Numbered from the stretch's first letter, positions 52,572 to 61,329 are shown. The stretch is 64,000 nucleotides of DNA from JAUIAI01 sp041396585 (GCA_041396585.1 JAWKYG010000005.1:248001-312000); one strand, 5' to 3'. Notes: generated by a model from the sequence alone, not told the origin. Numbers and translations are program-made.

Positions 52572-53326
52572 CCGATCGCGTTCGCGACAAATTCGTGCTG
52601 GTGACCGCCGCCGCCCAGGGCATGGGCCGGGAGGCGGCCATCGCGCTGGCCTGCGAGGGGGCCGATGTGCTGGCCACCGATATCCGCGAGGATCTTCTGG
52701 CCTCGTTGTCTCAGGAGGCCGAGGCGCGCGGTGGCCGGCCGATTCGCACGCGCCGGCTCGATGTCTGCAATGACGCCGAGATCACCGCCCTGTTCGAGGG
52801 GCTTGCGCCGCTCGACGTGCTGTTCAATTGCGCCGGCTTCGTGCATCAGGGCACGATTCTCGAGATCGAGGACCGCGACTGGGACTTCAGCTTCGCGATC
52901 AATGTGCGTGCGATGTACAAGATGATTCGCGCCGCCCTGCCGCCGATGCTCGCCAACGGGGGCGGTTCGATCATCAACATGGCCTCGGTGTGTTCGTCGG
53001 TGAAGGGCTTTCCGAGCCGCTTCGTCTACGGCACCACCAAGGCGGCGGTCATCGGCATGACCAAATCCGTGGCCGCCGACTATGTCGCCAAGGGCATCTG
53101 CTGCAATGCGATCGGCCCGGGCACGGTCGACACCCCGAGCCTGGCCGACCGGATGCGGGAACTCGGTGATGTCGAGGAGGCGCGCAAGATGTTCACCGCG
53201 CGTCAGCCCATGGGGCGGCTCGCGCAGGCTTCCGAAATCGTGCCGATCGTGGTGTATCTGGCCAGCGACGAAAGTGCATTCGCCTCCGGGCAGATCTTCA
53301 ACATCGATGGCGGAATCACGATCTGA
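52568..53326 (+). CDS. SDR oxidoreductase, 2-keto-3-deoxy-L-fuconate dehydrogenase/BDH2 type
   Basis: A 252-residue short-chain dehydrogenase. The cofactor motif is T-A-A-A-Q-G-M-G and the active-site pair is in F-V-Y-G-T-T-K-A-A-V. The sequence resembles BDH2/2-keto-3-deoxy-L-fuconate dehydrogenases, which oxidise a hydroxyl of a deoxy sugar acid or 3-hydroxybutyrate. An FAH-family hydrolase that could act on the diketo product lies 1.4 kb downstream. The start overlaps the exporter stop (ATGA at 52568-52571). Confidence 0.83.
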   Translation: MTDRVRDKFVLVTAAAQGMGREAAIALACEGADVLATDIREDLLASLSQEAEARGGRPIRTRRLDVCNDAEITALFEGLAPLDVLFNCAGFVHQGTILEIEDRDWDFSFAINVRAMYKMIRAALPPMLANGGGSIINMASVCSSVKGFPSRFVYGTTKAAVIGMTKSVAADYVAKGICCNAIGPGTVDTPSLADRMRELGDVEEARKMFTARQPMGRLAQASEIVPIVVYLASDESAFASGQIFNIDGGITI

Positions 53327-53416
53327 GCGCCGGCTGGCAGCGATTTCGGCGGGGGCGATGCGTCTGGCCGGGCCGCGGAGGCCGGTCGCGGCCCGCGCCG
53401 GAAGCGCGACCGATGC

Positions 53417-54532
53417 TCAGCCGTTTCTGCCCGTGCTCAGCAGATTGCCCAGCAGCACCAGCACGCTCATCGGCACCACGAACACCGCCATCACATAGGA
53501 AAAGGCCGGCAGTGCGTCATGGTGGGTGGCGGCCATCAGCGTGTAGATCACATAGGCGGCGCAAAACGCGAGCAGGGTGGCGCCCTCGCTGCGCGACACC
53601 CGTCGTCCCGAGATGATGATCGGCAGGCAGCAGGCGGCCGTGGCCACCATCACCCAGATGTCGAAGTTCATCAGGGCCGGCGGCGCGGGCAATCCGATCG
53701 GCGACACCATGCCGGCCAGGCCGAGGCAGCACAGGATGTTGAACAGATTGCTGCCGACGATGTTGCCCACGGCCATGTCGCGCTCGCCGCGCACGATCGC
53801 CATGATCGAGGTGGCCACCTCGGGCAGCGAGGTGCCGATCGCGACGACCGTGAGGCCGATCACCAGTTCGCTGACCCCCATGGAGCGTGCGAACACCGTG
53901 GCCGATTCCACCAGCCAGTCGCCGCCGAGCGCCAGCCCGGTGATGCCGACCGCGATCAGCAAGGCGGCGGGCACCCGATCGAGCATCGAGCCGGCCATCG
54001 GGTCGCCGGTTTCGTCGGCAGGCGTCTCGCCACGCTGCTCACCGCGCCGGGCCTGCACCACCAGGAACACCGTGTAGGCGATCAGCAGCGCGAACAGTAC
54101 GGAGGCTTCGACCCGGCCGAGCCCGCCGTCGAGCAGCATGCCCGCCAGCAAGAGACTGATCGCGATCATCAGCGGCACCTCCTGGCGGATCAACTGACGA
54201 TTCACGTACAGCGGCGCGATCACGGCCGACAGGCCCAGGATCAGCAGGATATTGAAGATATTGCTGCCCACGACGTTGCCCAGCGCGATGTCGGTGCGCC
54301 CGTCGAGCGCGGCGCCCAGGGTGACGGCGGTCTCGGGCGCGCTGGTGCCGAAGGCGACCACGGTCAGGCCGACCACCAACGGTGAGATGCCCAGGCGCGT
54401 GGCAATGCGCGAACCGCCGTTGACCGTGAACTCGGCACCGACCACGAGCATGACCAGCCCGGCAACGAACATCAGGATATCGATGAGCATCAGTTTCGGC
54501 TCGCGGAGCTCTCGAACTTGCGGATCGGCCAT
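53417..54532 (-). CDS. Calcium/sodium antiporter, YrbG/CaCA family
   Basis: A 371-residue inner-membrane exchanger with about ten helices. Both alpha repeats are present and nearly symmetric: G-L-T-V-V-A-F-G-T-S-A-P-E with G-N-V-V-G-S-N-I-F-N, and G-L-T-V-V-A-I-G-T-S-L-P-E with G-N-I-V-G-S-N-L-F-N. They form the ion site for Ca2+/Na+ exchange. The first ATG adds about 14 residues over an ATG at 54490; neither has a clear ribosome site. Confidence 0.9.
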   Translation of the reverse strand: MADPQVRELREPKLMLIDILMFVAGLVMLVVGAEFTVNGGSRIATRLGISPLVVGLTVVAFGTSAPETAVTLGAALDGRTDIALGNVVGSNIFNILLILGLSAVIAPLYVNRQLIRQEVPLMIAISLLLAGMLLDGGLGRVEASVLFALLIAYTVFLVVQARRGEQRGETPADETGDPMAGSMLDRVPAALLIAVGITGLALGGDWLVESATVFARSMGVSELVIGLTVVAIGTSLPEVATSIMAIVRGERDMAVGNIVGSNLFNILCCLGLAGMVSPIGLPAPPALMNFDIWVMVATAACCLPIIISGRRVSRSEGATLLAFCAAYVIYTLMAATHHDALPAFSYVMAVFVVPMSVLVLLGNLLSTGRNG

Positions 54533-54759
54533 GGTAACGGCGGAACGCTCGATGATCGATCGCCCCGCGTCGGATCGACGCTACGAGATAAGCGGATCGA
54601 TCGGGCGTCGGTCTGTGCGCCCGATGCGATCTTTTCTGCGCTCTCGGGTTTCCCTGAGCACACCCGGCCCGTACAATCGCGCCCACGGACCGCTGCGCAC
54701 TGCTGAAGAACCATCATGGTCCGCCCGACCCCATTCATGATTTCACCGAGGAGGCGACC

Positions 54760-55815
54760 TTGAAACTGGTCCGTTATGGCAAACCCGGAAAAGAAAAACC
54801 TGGCCTGATCGACGCGGATGGCAAGCTGCGCGATCTCTCCGATCGCATCACCGACATCGGCCCCGATCAGCTTTCGCCGGCATCGCTGGCCAAGCTGGCC
54901 AAGATCAATCCGTCCCGGCTGCCGCTGGTACGTGGCAAGCCGCGCTTTGGCGTGCCGTTCGCCGGTACCCGCCAGTTCATCGCCATCGGTCTGAACTACA
55001 CCGATCACGCCAAGGAAACCAACAATCCGATCCCCAAGGAGCCGATTGTTTTCACCAAGGCGATCTCCTGTCTGCAGGGCCCCGATGACGACGTCATGCT
55101 GCCCAAGAATTCGGTCAAGGGCGACTGGGAGGCCGAGCTCGGCATCGTGATCGGGTCCACGGCCCGCTATGTCAGCAAGCGCGATGCGCTGTCCTATGTC
55201 GCCGGCTACACGGTGGTCAACGACGTCTCCGAGCGCGAGTTCCAGATGGAGCGAGGCGGCACCTGGGACAAGGGCAAGGGGTGTGAAACCTTCGGCCCGG
55301 TTGGCCCGTGGCTGGTCACGGCCGACGAAGTGCCCAATCCGCAGCGCCTGGACATCTGGCTGACGGTCAATGGTGAAACCCGCCAGAACGGCAACACCCG
55401 CACCATGATCTTCAACTGCGCCACCCTGGTCTCCTATGTCAGCCAGTTCATCACGCTGCTGCCGGGCGACATCATCACCACCGGTACCCCTCCGGGCGTG
55501 GGCGCCGGCATGAAGCCGCCGCAGTTTCTCAAGCCTGGCGATGTCATGACCGTGGGAATCTCGGGTCTGGGCGAGCAGACCCAGCACGTCGTCAAGTTCA
55601 AAGTAAACACCGTGATGTCGCTGCGTGTCGCATCGCGGCCCGCAGCGGCGCGACGGCCGGGCCCGGTCTTCGTCGCCGGCCTGTGGCCGGGCGCAGACCG
55701 GGCCGCCAGCGCTCGCTGGCCGCGCTTCATGCTTCTTCGCAAATGCTTCATCGGCGGTTCGTCTTCGCCGCGCATGATCGCTCCTGCCATTCATTCATCC
55801 AGGAGCAAGCCATGA
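54760..55815 (+). CDS. Fumarylacetoacetate hydrolase family protein with aberrant C-terminal extension
   Basis: The first 281 residues are a complete FAH-fold hydrolase (N-terminal M-K-L-V-R-Y-G, metal site D-W-E-A-E-L-G-I-V, N-D-V-S-E-R-E, and C-terminal G-E-Q-T-Q-H-V-V-K-F-K), similar to 2,4-diketo-3-deoxy-L-fuconate hydrolases. The remaining 70 residues are Arg/Ala/Ser-rich, look like translated noncoding DNA, and end over the start of the next gene. At 55600-55606 one base fewer would place a TAA right after the conserved K-F-K. This suggests a one-base insertion or a recent stop loss. Confidence 0.85.
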   Translation: MKLVRYGKPGKEKPGLIDADGKLRDLSDRITDIGPDQLSPASLAKLAKINPSRLPLVRGKPRFGVPFAGTRQFIAIGLNYTDHAKETNNPIPKEPIVFTKAISCLQGPDDDVMLPKNSVKGDWEAELGIVIGSTARYVSKRDALSYVAGYTVVNDVSEREFQMERGGTWDKGKGCETFGPVGPWLVTADEVPNPQRLDIWLTVNGETRQNGNTRTMIFNCATLVSYVSQFITLLPGDIITTGTPPGVGAGMKPPQFLKPGDVMTVGISGLGEQTQHVVKFKVNTVMSLRVASRPAAARRPGPVFVAGLWPGADRAASARWPRFMLLRKCFIGGSSSPRMIAPAIHSSRSKP

Positions 55816-56345
55816 ACACCCATCACGACGAAACCCCGAATCAATCCGTGCCGGTCGCCGCCCGGGCCGGATCCTCCGAGGCATCACGGCCGCGCCACTG
55901 GGGGCGCTGGGCGCTGGCGGGCATCGCCATCGCCGGTGTGCTCAGCCTGGGCGCATGTGCGCATCGACCCTGGTCGCACGATGGTGATCCCGCCGAGCGC
56001 GTCGAGCGCGCGGTCGATCGGATCTTCTCCAAGGTCGATGCCACCGATGAACAAAAGGCGCGCATTACCGAGATCGCCAATGCCGCGCTGCGCCAGGCTG
56101 GCCCGATGCGCGACGAATGGCGTGCCGCCCGCGGGCAGTTCATCTCCGCACTGACCGGTGAAAAGGTCGATCGGCAGGCCCTGGAGGTGCTTCGCGGCGA
56201 GCGGCTGGCGGGCATGGAAAAGGGCAGTGTCCTGATCAGCACCGCGATGGCCGACATCGCCGAGGTGCTGACCCCCCAGCAGCGCCAGCAAGTGCGTGAG
56301 CGCCTGGAAAAGCACGGCGACGGCCGCCGCGGTCATTGGTTCTAA
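55812..56345 (+). CDS. Spy/CpxP-like periplasmic lipoprotein with LTxxQ motif
   Basis: A 177-residue exported lipoprotein. The N-terminus is long and polar, followed by a hydrophobic helix and lipobox L-G-A-C near residue 46. The mature part is helical and ends with L-T-P-Q-Q-R-Q-Q, the LTxxQ signature of Spy/CpxP periplasmic chaperone-sensors. AGGAG precedes the ATG. It lies 4 bases before a response regulator and histidine kinase, so it is probably the accessory sensor or target of that two-component system. Confidence 0.82.
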   Translation: MNTHHDETPNQSVPVAARAGSSEASRPRHWGRWALAGIAIAGVLSLGACAHRPWSHDGDPAERVERAVDRIFSKVDATDEQKARITEIANAALRQAGPMRDEWRAARGQFISALTGEKVDRQALEVLRGERLAGMEKGSVLISTAMADIAEVLTPQQRQQVRERLEKHGDGRRGHWF

Positions 56346-56349
56346 GGCG

Positions 56350-57072
56350 ATGACCAGGCCACTCGAACCGGATGCCACCGCGCCCGTGCGGCTGCTGATG
56401 ATCGAAGACGACATGCGGCTGGCCGACATGCTGCGCTCGTATCTCAGCGGTGCCGGTTTCGAGGTGGCCGTGGCGGAGGATGGCGCGCGCGGCCTGCGCC
56501 ACCTCGAGCGCGCGCCCTACGATCTGGTGTTGCTCGATCTGATGCTGCCCGATGCCGACGGGCTGGATCTCTGTCGCAGCATCCGTGCCCAGCGGCCGAC
56601 GCTGCCGATCATCATGGTGACCGCGCGCGGCGACACCATGGACCGCGTCGTCGGTCTCGAACTGGGTGCCGATGACTATCTCGCCAAACCCTACGAGCCG
56701 CGTGAGCTGTTGGCGCGCATCCGGGCTGTGCTGCGGCGCCGCGGCGCGGCCGCGCCCGGCGCCGGCGTGCTCAGTTTCGGCCGGCTGGAGATCGATCGCG
56801 GTGCCCGCCAGGTGCGCGTGGCAGGCGAGCCGCGCGCGCTCACCGCCCGTCAGTACGACATCCTGCTGGCCCTGGCCGAGCGTGCCGGGCGGGTGCTGTC
56901 GCGTGATCAGATCGTGATGCTCACCGATGCCGACACCGGCGAGGCGCCGGAGCGCGCGGTGGACGTCCACATGGCACGGATCCGGGCGGCCATCGAAGAC
57001 GATCCGCGCAGTCCGCGCCGCATCATCACAGTTCGCGGCGCCGGCTATGTGTTTGCGCAGGCGCAGGACTGA
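56350..57072 (+). CDS. OmpR/CpxR-type response regulator
   Basis: A 240-residue response regulator. The receiver domain (about 14-130) has the acidic pair E-D-D and phospho-accepting Asp in L-L-D-L-M-L-P-D. The conserved Lys is in Y-L-A-K-P-Y-E. A C-terminal winged helix (about 145-235) binds DNA. The ATG at 56350 follows the Spy-like gene by four bases. It is probably phosphorylated by the kinase encoded 18 bases downstream. Confidence 0.92.
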   Translation: MTRPLEPDATAPVRLLMIEDDMRLADMLRSYLSGAGFEVAVAEDGARGLRHLERAPYDLVLLDLMLPDADGLDLCRSIRAQRPTLPIIMVTARGDTMDRVVGLELGADDYLAKPYEPRELLARIRAVLRRRGAAAPGAGVLSFGRLEIDRGARQVRVAGEPRALTARQYDILLALAERAGRVLSRDQIVMLTDADTGEAPERAVDVHMARIRAAIEDDPRSPRRIITVRGAGYVFAQAQD

Positions 57073-57090
57073 CACGATGCAGGCACCGGC

Positions 57091-58452
57091 GTGCGCCTGA
57101 ACCGGCTCGTCCTGCGCATCTACCTGGCCGTGCTGGCCAGTCTGCTGGTGTTCGCGGTCTTGCTGGCCCTGAGCTGGAAGCTGTTCGTGCCGCGGGATAT
57201 CGCGGAGCGCGGCGAGCGACTCGATCAGCGCGTGGTCAGCGAGCTGGCCGCCGATCTGTTCCCGGTCGACGAGAGCGCCGATGACTGGTTGCCGGCGATG
57301 CGGCGCTGGGCGCGCCGTCTCGGTATCGGGCTGAGCATCCATGATGCAAGCGGCACGACCCGCGCCACCACCGCAGGCGACGCGGCGCCATTGAGCCCGG
57401 ATGAAATCCTGGCCGCCCGCCAGGGCGATCTTTGGCACAGCTTCGATCGTGATCACGCCAGGCTGGTGATCGCGCTGCCAGGCGAGCGCTATCTCGGCGT
57501 TACCGATCCGAATCGGCGTTGGGTCGGCCGGTGGCGCAGCGGCGGTTTCTTTCCGGTCCTGCTGGGGCTGCTGTTGATCGGGCTGGCCGTGGCCATCGCA
57601 GCCTGGCCGCTGGCCCGCTGGCTGAGCCGCCGGGTCGAGCGCCTGGAGCGCAGCATGACCGCCTTCGGTGCTGGTGATCTCAGTGTCCGGACCGAAGTCC
57701 GTGGCCGCGACGAGATCGGCATGCTCGCCGCCAGCTTCAATCGCTCCGCCGACCAGATCGAACGGCTGGTGCAGGCGCAGAAATCCCTGCTCGCCAATGC
57801 CTCGCACGAGTTGCGCTCGCCGCTGGCACGGATCCGCATGGCCGGGGCCCTGCTGCGCGAGCGCGGCGATGCCACGGATCCCTTGCATGACGAGCTCGCG
57901 CGCAGTGTGGCCGAGCTCGATGCGCTGGTCGACGAGATCCTGCTGGCCAGCCGGCTCGAGGCCGAGCAAGGAGGCCTGGCGCCATCGTCGGTGGCCGAGT
58001 CCGTGGATCTCGGCGGGCTGGTGGCCGAGGAGGCCGCACGCGCGGGCTTCGAGGCCGATACCGGGGCGCTCGAGATCGCCGGCGATGCGCGCCTGCTGCG
58101 GCGGCTGGTGCGCAATCTGATCGAGAACGGGCTGCGCTACGGGCGCGGTGCGAACGATGCCGCGGAGCTCACCATCTCCTTGCTGAGGCTGCCCGATGGG
58201 GCAGCGCTGTTGCGGGTCTGCGATCGTGGTCCGGGCGTGTCCGAAGCGGAACGCGAGCGAATATTCGAACCCTTCTATCGGGCCAGGGGGCGCAGCGAAC
58301 GGGAAGGCGGCGTCGGTCTGGGCCTGGCGCTGGTTCGCCGGATCGCGCAGCGGCATGGTGGTGATGTCCGCTGCCTCGCGCGCGATGGCGGCGGATCCTG
58401 CTTCGAGGCGCGTCTGGTGGGTGCGCGTGCGAGTGAAGGAACACGGGGCTGA
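57091..58452 (+). CDS. Sensor histidine kinase (CpxA/RstB-like)
   Basis: A 453-residue membrane sensor kinase. Two membrane helices (about 8-30 and 150-172) enclose a periplasmic domain of about 120 residues. A HAMP linker leads to the H-box N-A-S-H-E-L-R-S-P-L, then N-L-I-E-N-G-L-R-Y-G and the G1/G2 boxes D-R-G-P-G-V and G-V-G-L-G-L-A. The start is GTG at 57091. It follows the response regulator and should signal envelope stress together with the Spy-like lipoprotein. Confidence 0.92.
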   Translation: MRLNRLVLRIYLAVLASLLVFAVLLALSWKLFVPRDIAERGERLDQRVVSELAADLFPVDESADDWLPAMRRWARRLGIGLSIHDASGTTRATTAGDAAPLSPDEILAARQGDLWHSFDRDHARLVIALPGERYLGVTDPNRRWVGRWRSGGFFPVLLGLLLIGLAVAIAAWPLARWLSRRVERLERSMTAFGAGDLSVRTEVRGRDEIGMLAASFNRSADQIERLVQAQKSLLANASHELRSPLARIRMAGALLRERGDATDPLHDELARSVAELDALVDEILLASRLEAEQGGLAPSSVAESVDLGGLVAEEAARAGFEADTGALEIAGDARLLRRLVRNLIENGLRYGRGANDAAELTISLLRLPDGAALLRVCDRGPGVSEAERERIFEPFYRARGRSEREGGVGLGLALVRRIAQRHGGDVRCLARDGGGSCFEARLVGARASEGTRG

Positions 58453-58602
58453 GCGCACGATGACCGGCATCGGCTGGCAATCAGACGGGCGTAGAGGCCG
58501 GGCGCATGCGGTTGTCAGGGCATGGCGATATCATTCGGGCCTGCGCGCCGAGCGGCCTACGAGCCGGCGGCCTTCGATTCACCCAGTGCGGGGGCAACGA
58601 CA

Positions 58603-59355
58603 ATGAATCAGATCGATCTGGCAGGCAGGACGGCAGTTGTGACAGGAGGGGGGGCCGGTATCGGACTGGCGGTCGCGCAGCGCCTGGCCGCCAGCGGCGC
58701 TCGTGTCGCGATCTGGGATCTCGCCGATGCGTCGGCCCACGCTGCGGCCCTGGCACAGGTGCCGCAGGGCGCGCATGTCGCGATGCAGGTCAATGTCTGC
58801 GACGACGCGGCGGTGGCCCAGGCTGCCGACCGCACCGAGAAGGATTTTGGTCGCATCGATATCCTCGTCTGCAGTGCCGGCATCGCCGGCCCCAGTGCCA
58901 CGACCTGGGAGTACGACACCGAGCAGTGGCGCAAGGTGATCGACATCAATCTGAACGGTGTCTTCTATTGCAACCGGGCGGTGCTGCACAAGATGTTCAA
59001 GAACGACTACGGGCGCATCGTGAACATCGCCTCGATCGCCGGCAAGGAGGGCAATCCGAACGCGAGTGCCTACAGCGCGTCCAAGGCGGCGGTCATCGGC
59101 CTGACCAAATCGATCGGCAAGGAAACCGCGAAGACGGGGATTCGCTGCAACTGCATCACGCCGGCGGCCGTGCGCACCGCGATCTTCGATCAGATCAGCC
59201 AGCAGCACATTGATTACATGCTCTCCAAGATCCCGATGGAGCGTTTCGGCGGCGTGGATGAAATGGCGGCGATGGTCTCCTGGATGTGCTCGGAGGAATG
59301 TTCGTTCACCACCGGTGCCGTGTTCGACCTCTCCGGCGGCCGCGCGGTGTATTGA
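58603..59355 (+). CDS. SDR oxidoreductase, 2-dehydro-3-deoxy-L-rhamnonate dehydrogenase-like
   Basis: A 250-residue classical short-chain dehydrogenase with T-G-G-G-A-G-I-G and the active site A-Y-S-A-S-K. The C-terminus S-F-T-T-G-A-V-F-D-L-S-G-G-R-A resembles LRA5-type dehydrogenases of L-rhamnonate breakdown. The upstream frame carries no family sequence, so the ATG at 58603 is used. With the FAH hydrolase and the other SDR it suggests a diketo-hydrolysis route for deoxy sugar acids, although no dehydratase is present in the window. Confidence 0.83.
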   Translation: MNQIDLAGRTAVVTGGGAGIGLAVAQRLAASGARVAIWDLADASAHAAALAQVPQGAHVAMQVNVCDDAAVAQAADRTEKDFGRIDILVCSAGIAGPSATTWEYDTEQWRKVIDINLNGVFYCNRAVLHKMFKNDYGRIVNIASIAGKEGNPNASAYSASKAAVIGLTKSIGKETAKTGIRCNCITPAAVRTAIFDQISQQHIDYMLSKIPMERFGGVDEMAAMVSWMCSEECSFTTGAVFDLSGGRAVY

Positions 59356-59576
59356 TCCTCGGGATTGCGCGCGTGCGTGTCAAGGCACCCGTCCATCCAT
59401 GCGAGAACTCGAACGCGCGGCAAGATACTTACGAGATCCGACACCCCCCTGAATGTGGCAGTTCGCAACCGCTTTTCTGCCTGAGTCGTGCGCAATTTCC
59501 GCTCGCGGGCGCATTCGGTCTTCTGTTTGACACAGACGCCGCCTAGGATGAGGTTTCCTATTCGGGCGGAGTCGTC

Positions 59577-59651
59577 ATGATGGCCAACGCCAAAGGAATC
59601 TTCCTGCTGGCGGTTGCAATCCTCGCCGCGATCTACATCGCCGGCGCCTGA
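59577..59651 (+). CDS. 24-residue membrane peptide
   Basis: A very short gene: Met-Met-Ala-Asn-Ala-Lys followed by about 18 hydrophobic residues forming one membrane helix and ending Ala-Gly-Ala. GGAG (59568-59571) lies five bases before the first ATG and eight before the second (59580). It occupies the gap between the SDR and hydroxyacid dehydrogenase genes. The good ribosome site and hydrophobic helix support it; there is no other evidence of function. Confidence 0.5.
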   Translation: MMANAKGIFLLAVAILAAIYIAGA

Positions 59652-59770
59652 TTCGCGCCGCGCACCTGAAGGCGCGCCGGGCCGCCGGCGCCGTCGGCAT
59701 GCCAGCTGCGCGCGCGGCTCTGCCAAGCGTGCGCCGCGGGCCATCGGCCGCGTCGCACGCGATGGGCCGG

Positions 59771-60706
59771 TCAGTTCGCCGGCGTCAGCAGCGGCCTGCC
59801 CTCGACGTAGGCCTGCACATTGTCGATCACCAACTGTCCCATGGCGGTTCGGGTGTGCACGGAGGCGCTGCCGACATGCGGCAGCAGCACCACCTGTTCC
59901 ATGTCGATCAGGGCCTGCGGCACATGCGGTTCGTTCTCGAACACATCAAGGCCGGCGGCCGCGATGCTGCCTTGCGCCAGCAGCTCGACCAGCGCGGCCT
60001 GATCGACCACGCTGCCGCGGGCGATGTTGACGAACACCCCGTCCTTGCCGAGCGCGCTCAGCGCCTCGCGCGAGATCAGGTGATGGGTCTCGGGCCCGCC
60101 AGGGCAGGCGGCGATCATCGTGTCGGCCCACTGCCCGAGAGCAACGATATCGTCGAAATAGCGGTAATCGAAGCCGGCCTTGCGGCGCGGCCCGAAGTAT
60201 GCGAGTTCGACACCGAAGGCCGCGCATCGGGCGGCAATCGCCTGGCCGATACGGCCCAGGCCGACCACGCCCACGCGCCGCCCCCGCATCGTGAGCGTCA
60301 TGGGCAACGGCCCCTTGAGCCAGCGGCCTTCGCGCACCCAGCGGTCACCGGCCGGAATGCGCCGCAACGTGGCCAGCAACAGGCCCAGCGCGAGATCGGC
60401 GACCTCATCGGTCAGAACATCGGGCGTGTTCGTCACCGTGACACCCCGGCGGCGGCAGTCGGCCAGATCGTAGGTGTCCAGACCAACGCCGAAATTGGCC
60501 ACCAGCTTCAGAGCCGGGAGCGCATCGAGCGTGGCCGCGTCAATGCCGGCGCCGCTTTGCGAGACGGCCACCTCGATATGCGACAGTGAGGCCAGCATGG
60601 CCGCGCGATCCGGGGCCTCCCAGAGCCGGTGGCACTGATGCGAGCTCTCGAGCACGCGTTGGGTCGGTTCATAGAGCCGGTTCAGCAACAAGACTTCGGC
60701 AGGCAT
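59771..60706 (-). CDS. D-isomer specific 2-hydroxyacid dehydrogenase (hydroxypyruvate/glyoxylate reductase type)
   Basis: A 311-residue NAD(P)-dependent dehydrogenase reducing 2-oxo acids. The cofactor site is G-L-G-R-I-G-Q-A near residue 151. Catalytic residues are Arg in N-I-A-R-G-S-V-V-D, Glu in F-E-N-E-P and His in L-L-P-H-V-G-S-A. The closest match is the glyoxylate/hydroxypyruvate reductase group, but many substrates occur. It is separated from the CNP1-like gene by 32 bases on the same strand. Confidence 0.88.
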   Translation of the reverse strand: MPAEVLLLNRLYEPTQRVLESSHQCHRLWEAPDRAAMLASLSHIEVAVSQSGAGIDAATLDALPALKLVANFGVGLDTYDLADCRRRGVTVTNTPDVLTDEVADLALGLLLATLRRIPAGDRWVREGRWLKGPLPMTLTMRGRRVGVVGLGRIGQAIAARCAAFGVELAYFGPRRKAGFDYRYFDDIVALGQWADTMIAACPGGPETHHLISREALSALGKDGVFVNIARGSVVDQAALVELLAQGSIAAAGLDVFENEPHVPQALIDMEQVVLLPHVGSASVHTRTAMGQLVIDNVQAYVEGRPLLTPAN

Positions 60707-60738
60707 GGTGTCTCCGTGGGTCGGGCCCGGGTGCAGGT

Positions 60739-61329
60739 TCAGGGGGCCGTGTACAGATTCTTATCGGGATTGGCCAGGCGTTCGAGCATCTGTTCGGCGG
60801 TGGCCGTGGCCCGGCCGCCGAGTTGGCAGACCGCGCCATATACCGCACGAAACTGGCGATTGCGGGTTTCACCATCGCGGACCTCGCGCCAGGCCGGCCG
60901 GGTCGCCGGTTTCCAGCTGCCGTCGGCGCCGCCATAGGCAAGCATCTGGTAGCGCAGGCCCAGGCAATCGAAGCCGTAGTAACCCAGGTTCAGCACGCCG
61001 CTGGCGCTGCGGGCCGCGATCGTGATCTGGGCCTGTCGCTTGCCGGGCAGATAAGAGCCCGGGTCGAGCGCGAACTGCATCCTCGTCTGGCCGTCGGATG
61101 TGAATCCGACCATGTCGTCGAAGGCCGGTACCGGCGGCAGCGGATCGGGCAGGGCGAACGTGACCGCGCCGTCCTGGGTCTCGGCGCCCGGTTCCGATCC
61201 GGCATCGGCGGCCCTGGCGGGCAGGGGATCGGCAAACTGCCAGGTCAGCATGGCCGACAGAACGAGGCCGCCGATCGCCGCGGATCCGTGCCGCAAGGAA
61301 GGGCGTTGGCAGACAACCCGGATCGTCAT
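60739..61329 (-). CDS. CNP1-like family exported protein
   Basis: A 196-residue exported protein with a signal peptide ending near A-R-A (about residue 40). The mature part contains L-P-P-V-P-A-F-D-D, Y-Y-G-F-D-C and R-A-V-Y-G-A-V-C segments typical of the CNP1-like family, found mainly in betaproteobacteria beside rppH. The start overlaps the rppH stop (ATGA at 61326-61329). Function is unknown. In other genomes this gene, rppH and proS follow proB; here about 29 kb separates them. Confidence 0.82.
   Translation of the reverse strand: MTIRVVCQRPSLRHGSAAIGGLVLSAMLTWQFADPLPARAADAGSEPGAETQDGAVTFALPDPLPPVPAFDDMVGFTSDGQTRMQFALDPGSYLPGKRQAQITIAARSASGVLNLGYYGFDCLGLRYQMLAYGGADGSWKPATRPAWREVRDGETRNRQFRAVYGAVCQLGGRATATAEQMLERLANPDKNLYTAP

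Noticed and set aside
56236..58470. A 744-codon minus-strand frame opposite the response regulator and histidine kinase
   Set aside because: No domain is recognisable, and the plus-strand genes have intact catalytic motifs throughout.
59527..59549. TTGACA near 59527 as a promoter for the 24-residue peptide
   Set aside because: No -10 element lies at a usable distance; TAGGAT is only 11 bases away.
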